64,000 nucleotides of DNA from Aedes albopictus (Eukaryota; Arthropoda; Insecta; Diptera; Culicidae), in assembly GCF_035046485.1 (NCBI RefSeq), contig NC_085137.1, positions 448,004,980 through 448,068,979 of the forward strand, read 5' to 3'. This document shows, in pieces, positions 43,201 through 47,395 of this stretch. The first letter of the stretch is position 1. Each line of letters opens with the position of its first letter. Under the pieces are notes generated by a model. The model saw only the letters and a program-made list of their open reading frames with translations, searched no databases and was not told the DNA's origin. The translations under genes and the position numbers were made by a program.

Positions 43201-44122
43201 GAAGAATCTCTCACGATTCTGGGAGAATCTCTCTGACGATTCTGGGAGAATCTCTTTCAGGATTCTGGGACAATCTCTTTCAGGATTCTGGGAGAATCTC
43301 TCTCAGTATTTTGACAGAATCTCTCCCAGGACTTTGACAGAATCTCTTTGATCATTCTGAGAGAATCTCTTCCAGGAATCTTTCCACAGTGGTTGAAATC
43401 GCGAAAAACACGATCGTGGGCATTTTGAGTGTCCCATATGAATAGGAAAACCCAGCAAACATGGGACTGTTATGCAAATAGGGGCAGTGCAGTGTTATTA
43501 TGAATTTGATGTTTAACTAAATAACAAAATAAATTAATGAACGATCTTGCGAAATGCCCGCTCTTCTACCATTTCAGGTATATGACCACACCAACCCTAA
43601 CACCAACCGCCCGGCACTCCTATCTTTACGAACATCACTCAATCTATTGGAAAATTATCTGATTGAGAAAAAGAACTAGTGGAAAATCGAATACAAACAA
43701 AACTAACGGTAATTTCGTCTAAACATAACTTACGAGAGGAAGTCACATCGCATATGTGCTACTAAGTAATCTATTTTTAAATCGAATTTTCATCCGATAT
43801 ACACACCACAACTCATTTCCCCATACGGTACCGTAAAAAAACATAAGACCCACATTACCAGGAGGCCCTGGTTATGTAGCCGAAACAACACAACAAGGTT
43901 GATCCGAACAACAACGGTGGGCGTCTTCACCCCGACCGCGACGTGAGAGAATCAAACAACAAACCGACAAAAATAGAACAAAAAAAAAAACGACGGACAG
44001 CTTCCATCCGGCCGCCCGCCACCGCACACAATCTAGTAATATGGTTAGTTCCGTTCCGTCCTTACCTGTTGTGCAACCGGCTCCAAAATGCTCTCGATCG
44101 TTTTCGTGTGAAACACAGGCAT
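1165..44122 (-). CDS. Vinc: Vinculin, complete gene in four coding exons
   Basis: Vinculin links talin and alpha-catenin to actin at integrin adhesions and cell junctions in the cytoplasm. Joining 44122-44066, 14075-11985, 11924-11286 and 1272-1165 gives 57+2091+639+108 nt, all phase 0. This is 964 codons plus stop, close to the usual insect vinculin length of about 960 (from memory). The protein starts [19 protein letters not shown], the conserved vinculin N-terminus. It continues with the talin-binding head ([32 protein letters not shown]), a proline-rich linker near residues 752-777, and the tail ([33 protein letters not shown]). It ends [10 protein letters not shown], the lipid- and actin-binding C-terminus. 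Every junction has GT/AG sites. No stop or frameshift is seen, so the gene looks functional despite the transposon load in introns 1 and 3. Identity is near certain; non-coding 5' exons are not excluded. Confidence 0.96.
1360..1664 (+). mobile_element. Decayed LOA-type non-LTR element, 5' fragment
   Basis: Broken coding sequence resembling an apurinic endonuclease domain ([28 protein letters not shown], then [20 protein letters not shown]) runs into position 1664. The same protein resumes at 7208 after the R1 insertion ([20 protein letters not shown]). Stops and frame changes are frequent, so the copy is dead. The left border is uncertain because the element is probably 5' truncated near 1360. 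It sits in vinculin intron 3, opposite to gene orientation. Confidence 0.7.
1944..3515 (+). CDS. R1-clade ORF1 (Gag-like zinc-knuckle protein)
   Basis: 523 codons from the first ATG in frame; the frame is open slightly further upstream, but only with GTG. This RNA-binding protein packages the retrotransposon RNA. The N-terminal half is basic and low in complexity, rich in K, R and Q ([22 protein letters not shown]). The C-terminus has CCHC knuckles: [28 protein letters not shown], then a CMIC-type cysteine pair. It overlaps ORF2 by about 50 nt in the -1 frame. There are no stops or frameshifts. High GC and CpG compared with the AT-rich surroundings also suggests a recent arrival. Confidence 0.9.
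   Translation: MKSNKSSNQNSGGSSGGINPFARSGLMRSPTRRSEEIGAGSCVRSSSVGAPVHFPASQPVEVMDGAWLLRAVNRGSKGRSAIEVAEQQLGKIIDFASTKSNISKDLKTALLRLRASIDDAKQEHAALALLTAAAAEPANEKVPKFTQTEAFSFAGSPNKAEATARDKRGKQSQKRARQPSGEELSGGARKARRIITPKVGNNAGRSDPSQGSRKVGKGGPEKAGPSRNDGNKGLRPLVGPQQPQSRAIQGEDPPWTKVERKKKKANPQVVAQDAKPRRRRAGAKREKGDAIVIKTEQSKYSDVLKMMRSDAKLEGLGADVRSIRRTRTGEMILELKRQKEHKGAAYKRLAEEVLGEGVQVRALTHEATLKVKDIDEITEVEELVTALRQQCDVQVAAAAVKLRKGPAGTQVALVQLPVADVKKSVKVGSIKVGWCVCHLTFHEPPEVCFRCLEPGHKSWDCKGPDRRKLCRRCGAEGHKAQSCTSPPICMICTGKSSNNRHPMGGPRCPAFKKAAVNNKSQCR
3464..6487 (+). CDS. R1-clade ORF2 (endonuclease-reverse transcriptase)
   Basis: A polyprotein of about 1007 residues for target-primed reverse transcription. 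The endonuclease covers roughly residues 15-215 ([14 protein letters not shown] near 18, [12 protein letters not shown] near 133, SDHLAVRY near 208). Reverse transcriptase covers about 380-760 ([11 protein letters not shown] near 434, [14 protein letters not shown] near 626, catalytic FADD near 659). A zinc motif CPVCN...HVLFVC lies near 930. Key residues are present, so it may be active. Oddly, position 3464 is GTG and there is no early ATG in this frame. The frame opens after a stop at 3377-3379, so translation probably depends on frameshifting or reinitiation at the ORF1 end. Confidence 0.92.
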   Translation: MPGLQESRSEQQITVQVTQLNLNHCDAAQQLLCQAVSEWETDIAIISDPYRVPAGNGNWVADGTRKMAAIWTTGKYPVQELVSTTYEGFVVAKVNGVFFCSCYAPPRWPIEQFTQMLDRLTTVLTGRRPVVIAGDFNAWAVEWGSRFTNQRGQILLETLAILDVDLANVGTKSTFSRNGAESIIDVTFCSPGLTSSSNWRVDDGYTHSDHLAVRYSIDYNNSRQRIEEEAARSRPSPRRWKTSYFDEGVFREALRRERNLIGLDGDELVAVLSRACDATMPRRVHPRNGRPPAYWWTDAIADLRRACLRARRRMQRARSEEERNERRVVFAAAKAALKTEIRASKKACFEGLCQSANTNPWGDAYRIVMAKTRGVMAPTEQSPEMLEGIIGGLFPRHDPSPWPPFVGQPGTGAGDEERVTDVELAGIAKSLSVGKAPGPDGVPNLALKVAIAEAPEMFRSAMQKCLDEGVFPEAWKKQSLVLLPKAGKPPGDPSAYRPICLIDTAGKVLEKIILNRMLRFTEGENGLSSNQYGFRKGRSTVDAILSVTKTAEKALEPKRRGIRFCAVVTLDVRNAFNSASWSAIADALLRLGIPEYLYKILGSYFQNRVLVYDTEVGRKCFHITSGVPQGSILGPVLWNVMYDEVLRLEYPVGVVIVGFADDITLEVYGETIEEVKLTTNHSIKVVEAWMRSRKLELAHHKTEVTVVNNLKSEQQTEISVGDCTILSKRSVKHLGVMIDDKLTFGSHVDYACKRASTAIAALSRMMSNSSAVYASKRKLLASVATSILRYGGPAWGTALSTKCYRRKLESTYRLMCLRVASAYRTVSHDALCVITGMVPISILISEDMECFEMRGTRGIRRTVRMASMVKWQRAWDSSTKGRWTYRLIPRVDSWINRRHGEVTFHLTQVLTGHGCFRQYLHRFGHADSPECPVCNGLEETAEHVLFVCPRFRTMRDRMLATCGEDTTPDNLVQRMCRDEFGWNAVSTAITHIVWELQRRWRVDSENG
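7540..7702. mobile_element. Inverted-repeat MITE in the LOA copy
   Basis: Perfect 25-bp terminal inverted repeats (7540-7564 and 7678-7702) begin GGAACGTCCATAAATTACGT and flank C-rich tracts (CCCCCCTCCCCCCT). The LOA reading frame resumes across it (TDL then VAV), so it is an insertion. The target duplication looks like TTTGG or shorter. It encodes nothing. Related ends occur at 10313, 23160 and 42900. Confidence 0.8.
8841..8879 (+). mobile_element. 39-bp retrotransposon stub with 14-bp target duplication
   Basis: The 14-bp sequence AATGGATTTGAAAA is present at 8827-8840 and 8880-8893. Between the copies lie only 39 bp, ending AATAAAGACA then AATC repeats, which reads like the extreme 3' end of a non-LTR element or SINE. 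It is an extremely 5'-truncated insertion. Confidence 0.65.
10309..10442. mobile_element. Second MITE of the TCCAT-TACGTCACGC type
   Basis: The left end, GAGCATCCATTAAGTACGTC, is followed by the same C-rich tracts as the 7540 element. The right end stops at ACCGTGAC, so its outermost 15-18 bp are missing. The LOA frame continues on both sides (FQAEIFAL, then VLSAISTS), showing it interrupts the older element. Confidence 0.6.
11286..11924 (-). CDS. Vinc: Vinculin coding exon 3 (linker and tail)
   Basis: 213 codons. The exon follows a T-rich acceptor (poly-T then AG) and begins [10 protein letters not shown]. It carries the proline-rich linker ([17 protein letters not shown]) and an acidic stretch (ETDDEDE). 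Most of the five-helix tail follows ([27 protein letters not shown] helix, [30 protein letters not shown]). It stops at QNLMQS with donor GTGAGT. Reading past the donor gives unrelated intron sequence, so the open frame below 11286 is not coding. Confidence 0.96.
11985..14075 (-). CDS. Vinc: Vinculin coding exon 2 (head and repeats)
   Basis: 697 codons in one exon. The acceptor (CTCTCCCGACAG) is directly followed by codons for [12 protein letters not shown], and the exon ends REANKH before the donor GTAAGT. It holds the talin-binding D1 domain and the vinculin repeat bundles D2-D4. The recognisable blocks include [45 protein letters not shown] and the repeated ARWLQNP-type segment ([19 protein letters not shown]). 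The intron to exon 3 (11925-11984) is only 60 bp, a typical dipteran short intron. Confidence 0.97.
14400..14785 (+). repeat. Degenerate TTCCAGGAATTC-type minisatellite
   Basis: Loose tandem units of about 15 bp with core TTCTCCAGAGATTCCTT and variants. The units are too diverged for a clean array. Short open frames here are products of the repeat and not genes. It lies in vinculin intron 1 and adjoins the RTE fragment at 14795. Confidence 0.7.
14795..15317 (+). mobile_element. RTE-clade retrotransposon, 3' fragment
   Basis: An open frame runs to a TGA at 15298-15300 and encodes the C-terminal part of an RTE reverse transcriptase ([56 protein letters not shown]). The same blocks occur at 29600-29990. 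The stop is followed by GGTAAGGTAAGGTAAG, a short tandem 3' tail typical of RTE elements. It is embedded in the minisatellite and 5' truncated. Confidence 0.85.
15318..16080 (+). repeat. Degenerate CCAGGAATTCCTC minisatellite
   Basis: Diverged units of 12-15 bp built on CCTCCAGGAATTC with many variants (CCTCAAGGGATTC, TCTTCCAGGAATTC). No gene is seen. The units are close to self-complementary, so both strands give low-complexity open frames. Confidence 0.75.
16081..16610 (+). mobile_element. Possible Penelope-like element remnant
   Basis: A non-repetitive island between two minisatellite blocks, with no coding frame. Near its right end (16525-16555) is CTGAAGAT followed by a perfect-to-GU stem (GAGTG, loop GATAAA, CGCTC) and then GAAACATC. 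The same layout (TTTGAAAAAGG, CACA stem TGTG, CCGAAACGTC) occurs in the Penelope-like insertion at 48183-48219. The assignment rests on that shared motif only. Confidence 0.35.
16611..18185 (+). repeat. Large degenerate minisatellite (GGAATTCCTCCA type)
   Basis: About 1.6 kb of units near 15 bp, such as CCAGGAATTCCTCCAGGGAT. Because 15 is a multiple of three, one frame reads [15 protein letters not shown] repeats and another FLQEFLQEFL-like repeats over more than 100 codons. The product resembles collagen by composition, but there is no start context, splice structure or conservation to support a gene. Confidence 0.85.
18186..18420. other. Short spacer with ATCGATTC motifs
   Basis: AT-rich DNA containing several copies of ATCGATTC or its complement between 18301 and 18395 (for example AATCGATGTGAAAACATCGATT). 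No gene is seen. The cluster may be a decayed small palindromic repeat. Confidence 0.4.
18421..19640 (-). repeat. Diverged minisatellite, mostly opposite orientation
   Basis: Units such as GAAATCCCGAGAGAAAC and AAATCCTGGGAGAAA read as the reverse complement of the TTCCTCCAGGA-type repeats to the left. They are strongly diverged. Short minus-strand frames ([13 protein letters not shown] and similar) are repeat products. Confidence 0.6.
19800..20700 (+). pseudogene. Unidentified degenerate coding sequence
   Basis: A 191-codon frame with a true ATG at 20071-20646 ([57 protein letters not shown]) has non-repetitive, protein-like composition. Upstream, 19830-20042 reads in another frame ([20 protein letters not shown]). 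The open frame 20360-20542 overlaps it with an equally protein-like text ([20 protein letters not shown]), which suggests at least one frameshift. I do not recognise the family. It lies in vinculin intron 1 on the opposite strand. It could be a processed pseudogene, a captured fragment or a relic of a transposon gene. Confidence 0.35.
20950..23021. mobile_element. Foldback/MULE-like element, 9-bp target duplication
   Basis: A 2,072-bp element with inverted ends starting GATTGTACGACATTTCCCCG and a 9-bp duplication CAGATGAAT at 20941-20949 and 23022-23030. Each arm (about 20950-21110 and 22865-23021) is a tandem series of roughly 17-bp units built on TTTCCCCGAATGTACCG. Tandem-repeat arms and a 9-bp duplication are hallmarks of Foldback/Galileo-type MULE relatives. 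The interior has no transposase; it contains a second inverted-repeat unit (21145-21922) and AT-rich DNA. It is non-autonomous. Confidence 0.8.
21145..21922. repeat. Nested inverted repeat with GAAGTACG units
   Basis: The left end (GTCTTTAGGACGAAGTACG, then AAGTACGTCAGATCGAAGTACG) and the right end (CTAACGTACTTCGGCCTGAC, ATACTTCTGTCTAAAGATCC) are inverted relatives built from roughly 16-bp GCCGAAGTACGTTAGG units. It looks like another small Foldback-like element inside the 20950 element. No target duplication was found. Confidence 0.5.
23040..23180. mobile_element. MITE related to the one at 42820
   Basis: AAGTCTACACTCCATACAAA at about 23066 and GTCTACGTAGTTTATGGACG at about 23152 recur in the same order and spacing class at 42823-42905. 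Outer ends read GGCCTGTCC and GGCGCCGTCC in inverted orientation. No coding content. Confidence 0.5.
23181..24926. other. AT-rich intron sequence, no gene seen
   Basis: Mostly AT-rich unique or old repeat DNA. A plus-strand stretch ending near 23886 ([20 protein letters not shown]) is protein-like and is followed by a GTAGGT donor-like site, but nothing supports a gene. The part from 24050 to 24900 is low in GC and featureless. Confidence 0.4.
25393..25978 (+). pseudogene. RTE ORF, endonuclease domain (interrupted)
   Basis: Reads [20 protein letters not shown], then [46 protein letters not shown] and [20 protein letters not shown]. This is the apurinic endonuclease of RTE elements, with the GDLNAQ block intact. 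It is cut at 25978 by a 1.25-kb insertion. The next codons ([21 protein letters not shown]) appear from 27252. Confidence 0.85.
25979..27229 (+). mobile_element. Unidentified retroelement with 22-bp target duplication
   Basis: A 1,251-bp insertion in the RTE endonuclease. The 22-bp sequence at 25957-25978 is repeated at 27230-27251, so the target is duplicated. It ends in five to six copies of CATGCT, preceded by a stem-loop (GCATTTACACAA at 27094-27105 pairing with 27145-27156). A short-repeat tail plus a stem-loop point to a non-LTR or non-autonomous retroelement in plus orientation. No coding frame is visible. Part of its body (26670-26780) resembles 33850-33940. Confidence 0.7.
27368..27812. 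mobile_element. hAT-type MITE with CCCGAAC internal repeats
   Basis: A 445-bp element with terminal inverted repeats TAGAGATGGTCGGGTTT and an 8-bp duplication ACTCCGAC at 27360-27367 and 27813-27820. The interior is dominated by ACCCGACCCGAACCCG-type runs on one side and their complement on the other. No transposase. The RTE frame resumes exactly after the second duplication copy. Confidence 0.9.
27821..30031 (+). pseudogene. RTE ORF, linker and reverse transcriptase
   Basis: From 27821 the frame reads [14 protein letters not shown]. It meets TGA at 27908-27910, where the second copy has CGA, and breaks at about 28220, where a run of six A replaces five. From 28257 it is open for 591 codons with complete reverse transcriptase blocks: [66 protein letters not shown] and [10 protein letters not shown]. 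The C-terminus reads [10 protein letters not shown] and [27 protein letters not shown] is characteristic of RTE. The YADD-type site is FADD, so the catalytic aspartates are present. Confidence 0.88.
30156..31365 (+). pseudogene. Unrecognised broken gene
   Basis: Three protein-like segments follow each other on the plus strand: 30156-30461 ([39 protein letters not shown]), 30661-31086 in two pieces split by an in-frame TAG ([38 protein letters not shown]), and 31160-31363 ([20 protein letters not shown]). Segments of the form ING-VDL and LEG-NTILGG hint at a repetitive secreted protein, but I cannot name it. Stops and frame shifts between segments suggest a decayed gene or retrocopy. No introns were recognised. 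Confidence 0.35.
31370..32173. other. Intron sequence, nothing recognised
   Basis: Mixed-composition unique DNA. No coding frame, repeat array or inverted repeat of note was seen. Confidence 0.4.
32511..35866. mobile_element. Long-palindrome element, TGGGTCATTCCA termini
   Basis: Inverted arms of about 605 bp (32511-33115) and 630 bp (35237-35866) share blocks such as CACCCCTCGTTTTGGCCGAT and GACGCAAATTACTTTG. Both tips read TGGGTCATTCCA. The 2.1-kb interior is AT-rich and non-coding. Open frames inside the two arms mirror each other and are artefacts of the palindrome. Target duplication cannot be decided because the flanks are TATA/TATT. Confidence 0.75.
33116..35236. other. Interior of the palindrome: AT-rich with TGGCAACACTG motifs
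   Basis: No gene. Copies of CAGTGTTGCCA or TGGCAACACTG (some with one mismatch) lie near 33103, 33228, 33341, 33644, 34573, 34692 and 35243, and further copies near 32811 and 35568 fall in the arms. The block at 33460-33480 (AGAAGCTGAACCTG) resembles the palindrome at 58300-58615. Confidence 0.5.
36386..37153. other. Intron sequence, no gene seen
   Basis: Unique-looking DNA of moderate GC, including a CG-containing stretch (36460-36740). No open frame with protein-like character or splice context was found. It could hold regulatory sequence of the vinculin first intron. Confidence 0.3.
37162..37564. mobile_element. Palindromic hAT-type MITE
   Basis: A 403-bp near-perfect palindrome with ends CAGGGATGGGAACACTCACT and, reversed, CAAGGATGGGAACACTCACT. 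An 8-bp duplication GACACCGC lies at 37154-37161 and 37565-37572. Both strands therefore show nearly the same 89-codon frame, which is not a gene. A half copy of the same family lies at about 59040-59106. Confidence 0.9.
37573..38716. other. Intron sequence, nothing recognised
   Basis: Mixed unique DNA. Short frames (37550-37735 and 38537-38770) have no recognisable motif or context. Nothing else was seen. Confidence 0.35.
38717..41540 (+). mobile_element. Second RTE copy, decayed and rearranged
   Basis: Collinear with the RTE at 24941 but with many substitutions, stops and deletions. Recognisable pieces are the endonuclease ([20 protein letters not shown] at about 39060), the linker ([20 protein letters not shown] at about 39540), [17 protein letters not shown] at about 39905 and part of the reverse transcriptase ([20 protein letters not shown] at about 40222). 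About 270 bp are lost near 40165. It is interrupted by the hAT-type element at 40674-41378 and ends abruptly in minisatellite near 41540. Confidence 0.8.
40674..41378. mobile_element. Foldback hAT-type MITE
   Basis: A 705-bp element with tips TAGAGTGGGTCATCG and, reversed, TAGTGTGGGTCATCGG. The 8-bp duplication CTGTACAC lies at 40666-40673 and 41379-41386. The two halves are inverted, diverged copies (for example AACTTTGCCGAAGACCGCGA on the left and its relative on the right). No transposase. Confidence 0.88.
41541..41922 (-). repeat. AGAGATTCTCCCAGAATCCTG minisatellite, left arm
   Basis: Units of about 21-24 bp with core GAGAGATTCTCCCAGAATCC. The block at 42905-43384 has the same unit in inverted orientation, so the pair forms arms around 1 kb of AT-rich DNA. 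No gene. Confidence 0.8.
41923..42904. mobile_element. AT-rich CACAGTGG element with weak inverted ends
   Basis: Starts CACAGTGGTTGAAATCGCG. A diverged inverted partner ends near 42755 (GTGCTCGTGTCCGTAGAAGCCCACTG). The interior repeats the theme TTCTGCAAAGTTGTTACATA near 41999 and TTCAGCAAAGTTGTTGCATA near 42621. A MITE fragment like that at 23040 follows at 42823-42905. No coding frame and no clear target duplication. Confidence 0.4.
42905..43384 (+). repeat. GGATTCTGGGAGAATCTCTCTCA minisatellite, right arm
   Basis: About 20 units of roughly 21-24 bp, inverted relative to 41541-41922. It is followed at 43385-43432 by a second exact copy of the 48 bp found at 41923-41970. One frame reads [18 protein letters not shown] repeats and is not a gene. 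Confidence 0.8.
43433..44065. other. Start of vinculin intron 1, no other gene seen
   Basis: Unique, AT-rich DNA leading to the exon 1 donor at 44065. An adenine-rich run occurs at 43978-43991. Nothing else was recognised. Confidence 0.4.
44066..44122 (-). CDS. Vinc: Vinculin coding exon 1 (start codon)
   Basis: The minus-strand ATG at 44122-44120 opens 19 codons, [19 protein letters not shown]. They stop at a GTAAGG donor and are in phase with exon 2, which starts VSRLVI. This matches the vinculin N-terminus almost residue for residue, so the start is secure. The exon lies 29,990 bp from exon 2 and is too short to be found by ORF length. Confidence 0.95.
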
Positions 44123-45006
44123 CTTGCTGGTCTTGTCTTGTGTGTGTCAGTGCGAGTTTTGTACTAAAAATCCAGCGTTCCTCCCTTTTGAGTGGGCCGC
44201 CGATGATGGGAGGGGGTGGTTATGCCCCACGGTGGTGCTCCTCACGCGGTATCCACTCTACGACGGATGCTGCGAACGGAAAACAGATTTTCCACACGGG
44301 GCACTGAAATGGGAGGGAAAAACAGACGGTTATTGCAAACGATTATGGCTTTCTTATGCGGCTGCCTGGTGTAGTGATCTTCTTTCCACATTAGTGAGAG
44401 AGAGTGCCGTCGTCCGAGTGCCTGCTGGCTGGGGTTTATAAAACCGCAATATTAACGTGCTCTGGGGACAAACGGAGAATAATTCATAACGTGGTCAACT
44501 CAATTAAAATTAATATCTCGGACCTTCGCCATCCGGGTGCGAAGAGCAGCGTCTCTCCGCGCACGTCTGTGTCACTTGAAAAGCATGAATCATTCGGTCA
44601 AACAACTCGCGCACTCAGAAAATTACAAACGCTTAATAAACCTAACGGACGTGTTCTTTGATCTTCTTTGGGTGGATTTTCGTTTTTGACGTGTTATGCT
44701 GGAATTTCCCGGTGCGCAGCGGAGGTGGTGGTATGGATACAAGCTAACTATGGAACAAGCATGGGCGAGAAGTGAAATGATGAATCACAAAATAGCTAGC
44801 TGGCTGGAGATAGCGTGACTGACGATGGATTAGTCAGAGTTTGTGGGTCTTGTTAAGGTACAACTTCTTCTATCATAATCCACGACTTGGGAATAATAGA
44901 ATGTGTATGGCGCCACTCACCGCCGTTTCTTTTCTATGACTTTTTAAACACAATCCTAATTCTAGAGATTGGTAAACGTACATCGATAATGCTTAAGGCC
45001 GTTTGC
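44123..45006 (-). other. Vinc: Vinculin 5' UTR and upstream region
   Basis: Non-coding DNA upstream of the vinculin start codon, richer in GC than the intron near 44200-44430. It contains the TATA-like box and a GAGAGAGA tract. The transcription start is not determinable by eye. No divergent gene was recognised on the plus strand. Confidence 0.4.
44435..44440 (-). promoter_or_regulatory. TATA-like box upstream of vinculin exon 1
   Basis: TATAAA on the minus strand, about 315 bp upstream of the vinculin ATG. A GAGAGAGA tract follows it on the transcript side at about 44396-44403, resembling GAGA-factor sites. The start site itself is not identifiable by eye, so this is only a candidate core promoter. 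Confidence 0.25.
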
Positions 45007-45018
45007 AATGCTGTTTTA

Positions 45019-45191
45019 AGGCTGGGAGCGGACCTGGTGTGATGGTTAAAGCGCATGTCTATCACGCCGAGGACCTGGGATCGAATCCCACTCCCAACAA
45101 ACTCACAAAATGTGAGTTCTTCCTTCGGAAGGGAAGTAAAGCGTGGGTCCCGAGATGAACTAGCTCAGGGCTAAAAATCTCGTTAATACAG

Positions 45192-45226
<35 letters not shown>
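45019..45226 (+). mobile_element. tRNA-derived SINE
   Basis: Starts AGGCTGGGAGCGGACCTGGT. It has a tRNA-like head with an A-box-like block (TGTGATGGTTAAAGCGC) and a B-box-like block (GGGATCGAATCCC). An unrelated body and an A35 tail (45192-45226) follow. The 12-bp sequence AATGCTGTTTTA at 45007-45018 recurs at 45225-45236 as target duplication. This fits the Feilai type of SINE known from Aedes, but the family name is an inference. Confidence 0.88.
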
Positions 45227-45228
<2 letters not shown>

Positions 45229-45236
45229 CTGTTTTA

Positions 45237-45727
45237 TTTTGTATGGCGAGTCTAAGAGTTTGTACCAAGGAGTGTTAACGTTTACGAAAAAAAGTTGAAA
45301 TTTTAGAAAACAATTTTAAACTAACTTTTATTGGCTTTTTTCGATGAATCGCAGACTACTCAAGTAGGAGGGAGTAAAGAAAGTAATGAAACAAACGGTG
45401 GATAGAATCACAAGTTTGCGACGAGAGAAATTGAGAAATTGAATAGAAATTTATCTAACAGAGGGCCATAATTGAACACAACAATCACAACGACGACCTT
45501 CTTGCCTAACATCCTGGTCTTGAACGGCTAGGGACCAGCAATGCGATGATGACTACTAACCCTAGACAGCCTGTTTAGAAATTAGTCAACTGCGGAACCA
45601 TGGCTCATTGTAGGATGTTGTTCCGTATCAGTAATGTAACATCAATCCATTGATTATGCTTGTAGATCTTAAGGCCTCTACTTGTGGAAGTTCTTGGCTG
45701 ACCCACAATACCTTCGCAAAATAGTTC
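45237..45727. other. Upstream DNA, no gene seen
   Basis: AT-rich DNA. The segment 45605-45715 (TCAGTAATGTAACATCAATC and ATTGATTATGCTTGTAGATC) has a diverged relative at 45878-45919 plus 48878-48950, split by the Penelope insertion, so a local duplication predates that insertion. Confidence 0.4.
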
Positions 45728-45845
45728 TTAACCTTCCAGGACTCGCACCATCGAGCAACCGAAACTGCACCGCGCGCACGTTGTACGAGCGAGGTTTTTT
45801 GGTGGTGTTGTACTTTTTACAACAGCGCGCGTGCTGAAGGGTTAA
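45728..45845. mobile_element. piggyBac-like MITE (TTAA flanks)
   Basis: TTAA occurs at 45728-45731 and 45842-45845. The ends read CCTTCCAGGACTCGCACC and, reversed, CCCTTCAGCACGCGCGC. TTAA flanks and CCYT tips fit piggyBac-type MITEs. The element is about 110 bp and non-coding. Confidence 0.5.
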
Positions 45846-46471
45846 CAGTGATCCATGGACTCCATGGACCTACAAGATGTAACACCACATCAGTAATGTA
45901 ACAATAACTAATTGATAACATTATGCAAGCGGGGATTTTCGGCTTCCAGTCTCTATGTAATCATAAACGGATATTGGTTCAACACCTGACGTTTCGGTCA
46001 CATATATTGTGCCTTTTTCAAAGGATCTGCAAATTGGACAGGTTTTAACATAGGTTTTAAGCATAATTCTACATAATCTTACAGATACAATCCCTCCGTT
46101 TACTCGTGAGGTTATGTATGTTTTAAACATAGTCGCACGTCTTCACTTCACTATAACGAGAAAACAGAATTATTCGGGTACCAGTTTCCGAAAGAGGTAT
46201 CTAAACACCCACGTGGTTGAGTTCGTTGGTTGGCGCACTTTTTCAAATCGATCAGTATCGATCTGTTTTACCTCCTACGATCTACCTCTTGCCGGCGGCG
46301 TCACTTTCGCGCCAGATTTCGATTTTGTCTGTTTCTCGTTATAGTGATGATCGCTATTGTGCGCCTATTCCTCTGTTCTTCTATGTGTTGTGTGCTGTGT
46401 CGTTTTGACTGTGTGTAATACCCCTGCGTACGTGCCGCTCAGGTTTTCGGTGTCAGTTCGTTTGTTAACAG

Positions 46472-46891
46472 CAGTGAAGAGAATTGTCAGACAAAAGAGG
46501 CACAAAACAAGCAACAAAAAAGGTGCGACGATTACTCTTTATCCCTACTGGTAACAGATAATGACATGATCTCGAATTTTTTTGTTGCAGACAAAACGGA
46601 AGCTGAATTTGTTGCGTACTTTTCAACTCGTGAATAATCAATTATTGTTAACCCAAAGTCGAAACTGTTTGATGATAGAGCTTCACCAGAGTTGCAGTGC
46701 TTACCAACTCGATGCTACCGTTCGAAAATCGTAATGAAAGGCTTAAAAATCTCTAAACTCGTGGTTTACGATATTAATCCCATTATTTTCAAGTTGGGAC
46801 AAACTTATGTCGCATGGGTTTGTTTGTCGCAACAAATACAGGTTGCGACATTGTCATTATTGTTGCGCGATGGTTGAATTTTGATTCACTG
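46472..46891. mobile_element. hAT-type MITE in the Penelope left arm
   Basis: A 420-bp insertion with tips CAGTGAAGAGAATT and, reversed, CAGTGAATCAAAATT. The 8-bp duplication GTTAACAG lies at 46464-46471 and 46892-46899. The right Penelope arm has the same target only once (near 47742-47749), which proves the insertion. No transposase. Confidence 0.9.
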
Positions 46892-46899
46892 GTTAACAG

Positions 46900-47392
46900 T
46901 GTTTGGTGTGTTCAAGATGTGGCATGACTCTAATATGGCTAAATTCTGTTTTTTGTTGCTTGAGTCTAATACTTCTACCTTATCTAATAGAAAATTGTGG
47001 TTGTTGGTGATACAGTGATCTAGTAGCGCTGTTTTCTCTCTCAGTCTTGCCATCTCATGATCCGTCTCGTCTTTCCCCGCTGCTCGTAGTTCCTCCAGTA
47101 TGTTGATCGTCGATCGGTGACCAGACACACGATCTTTCAGTCGGCACGATGTCATACCTACATAGCTTGCTCTACAGTCTGCACACGGGATTTTGTATAT
47201 CACGTTGGATCGTTGGTTTGCCTCTAACTTGTCCTTCACTCTTGGTATTATCGATTTTACAGTCTTGCGTTGTTGTGGACAAATCACCACTTCCGGATAA
47301 TCCACACGGAGGGTCCGTTGAATCTTGCGGGTGAGAGTGCCAATGTTGACGATCGACCGGAATTGCTTCGAGTTTTCAGCATCCGTGGGCGG
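46900..47392 (-). pseudogene. Penelope-like GIY-YIG endonuclease, left copy
   Basis: Minus-strand frame reading PTDAENSKQFRSIVNIGTLT, IIPRVKDKLEANQRSNVIYK, IPCADCRASYVGMTSCRLKD and ending CHILNTPNTVN. The VIYKIPC...YVGMT block is the GIY-YIG nuclease core with its linked CADC cysteines, as in Penelope endonucleases. The first part preserves a little of the upstream polyprotein; the reverse transcriptase is absent. The frame runs into the hAT-type insert at its 3' end, removing the last residues. Confidence 0.8.
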
Positions 47393-47395
47393 CGC

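Noticed and set aside
45019..45095. Functional tRNA gene
   Set aside because: The cloverleaf cannot be completed, and the segment continues into a SINE body with poly-A tail and target duplication.
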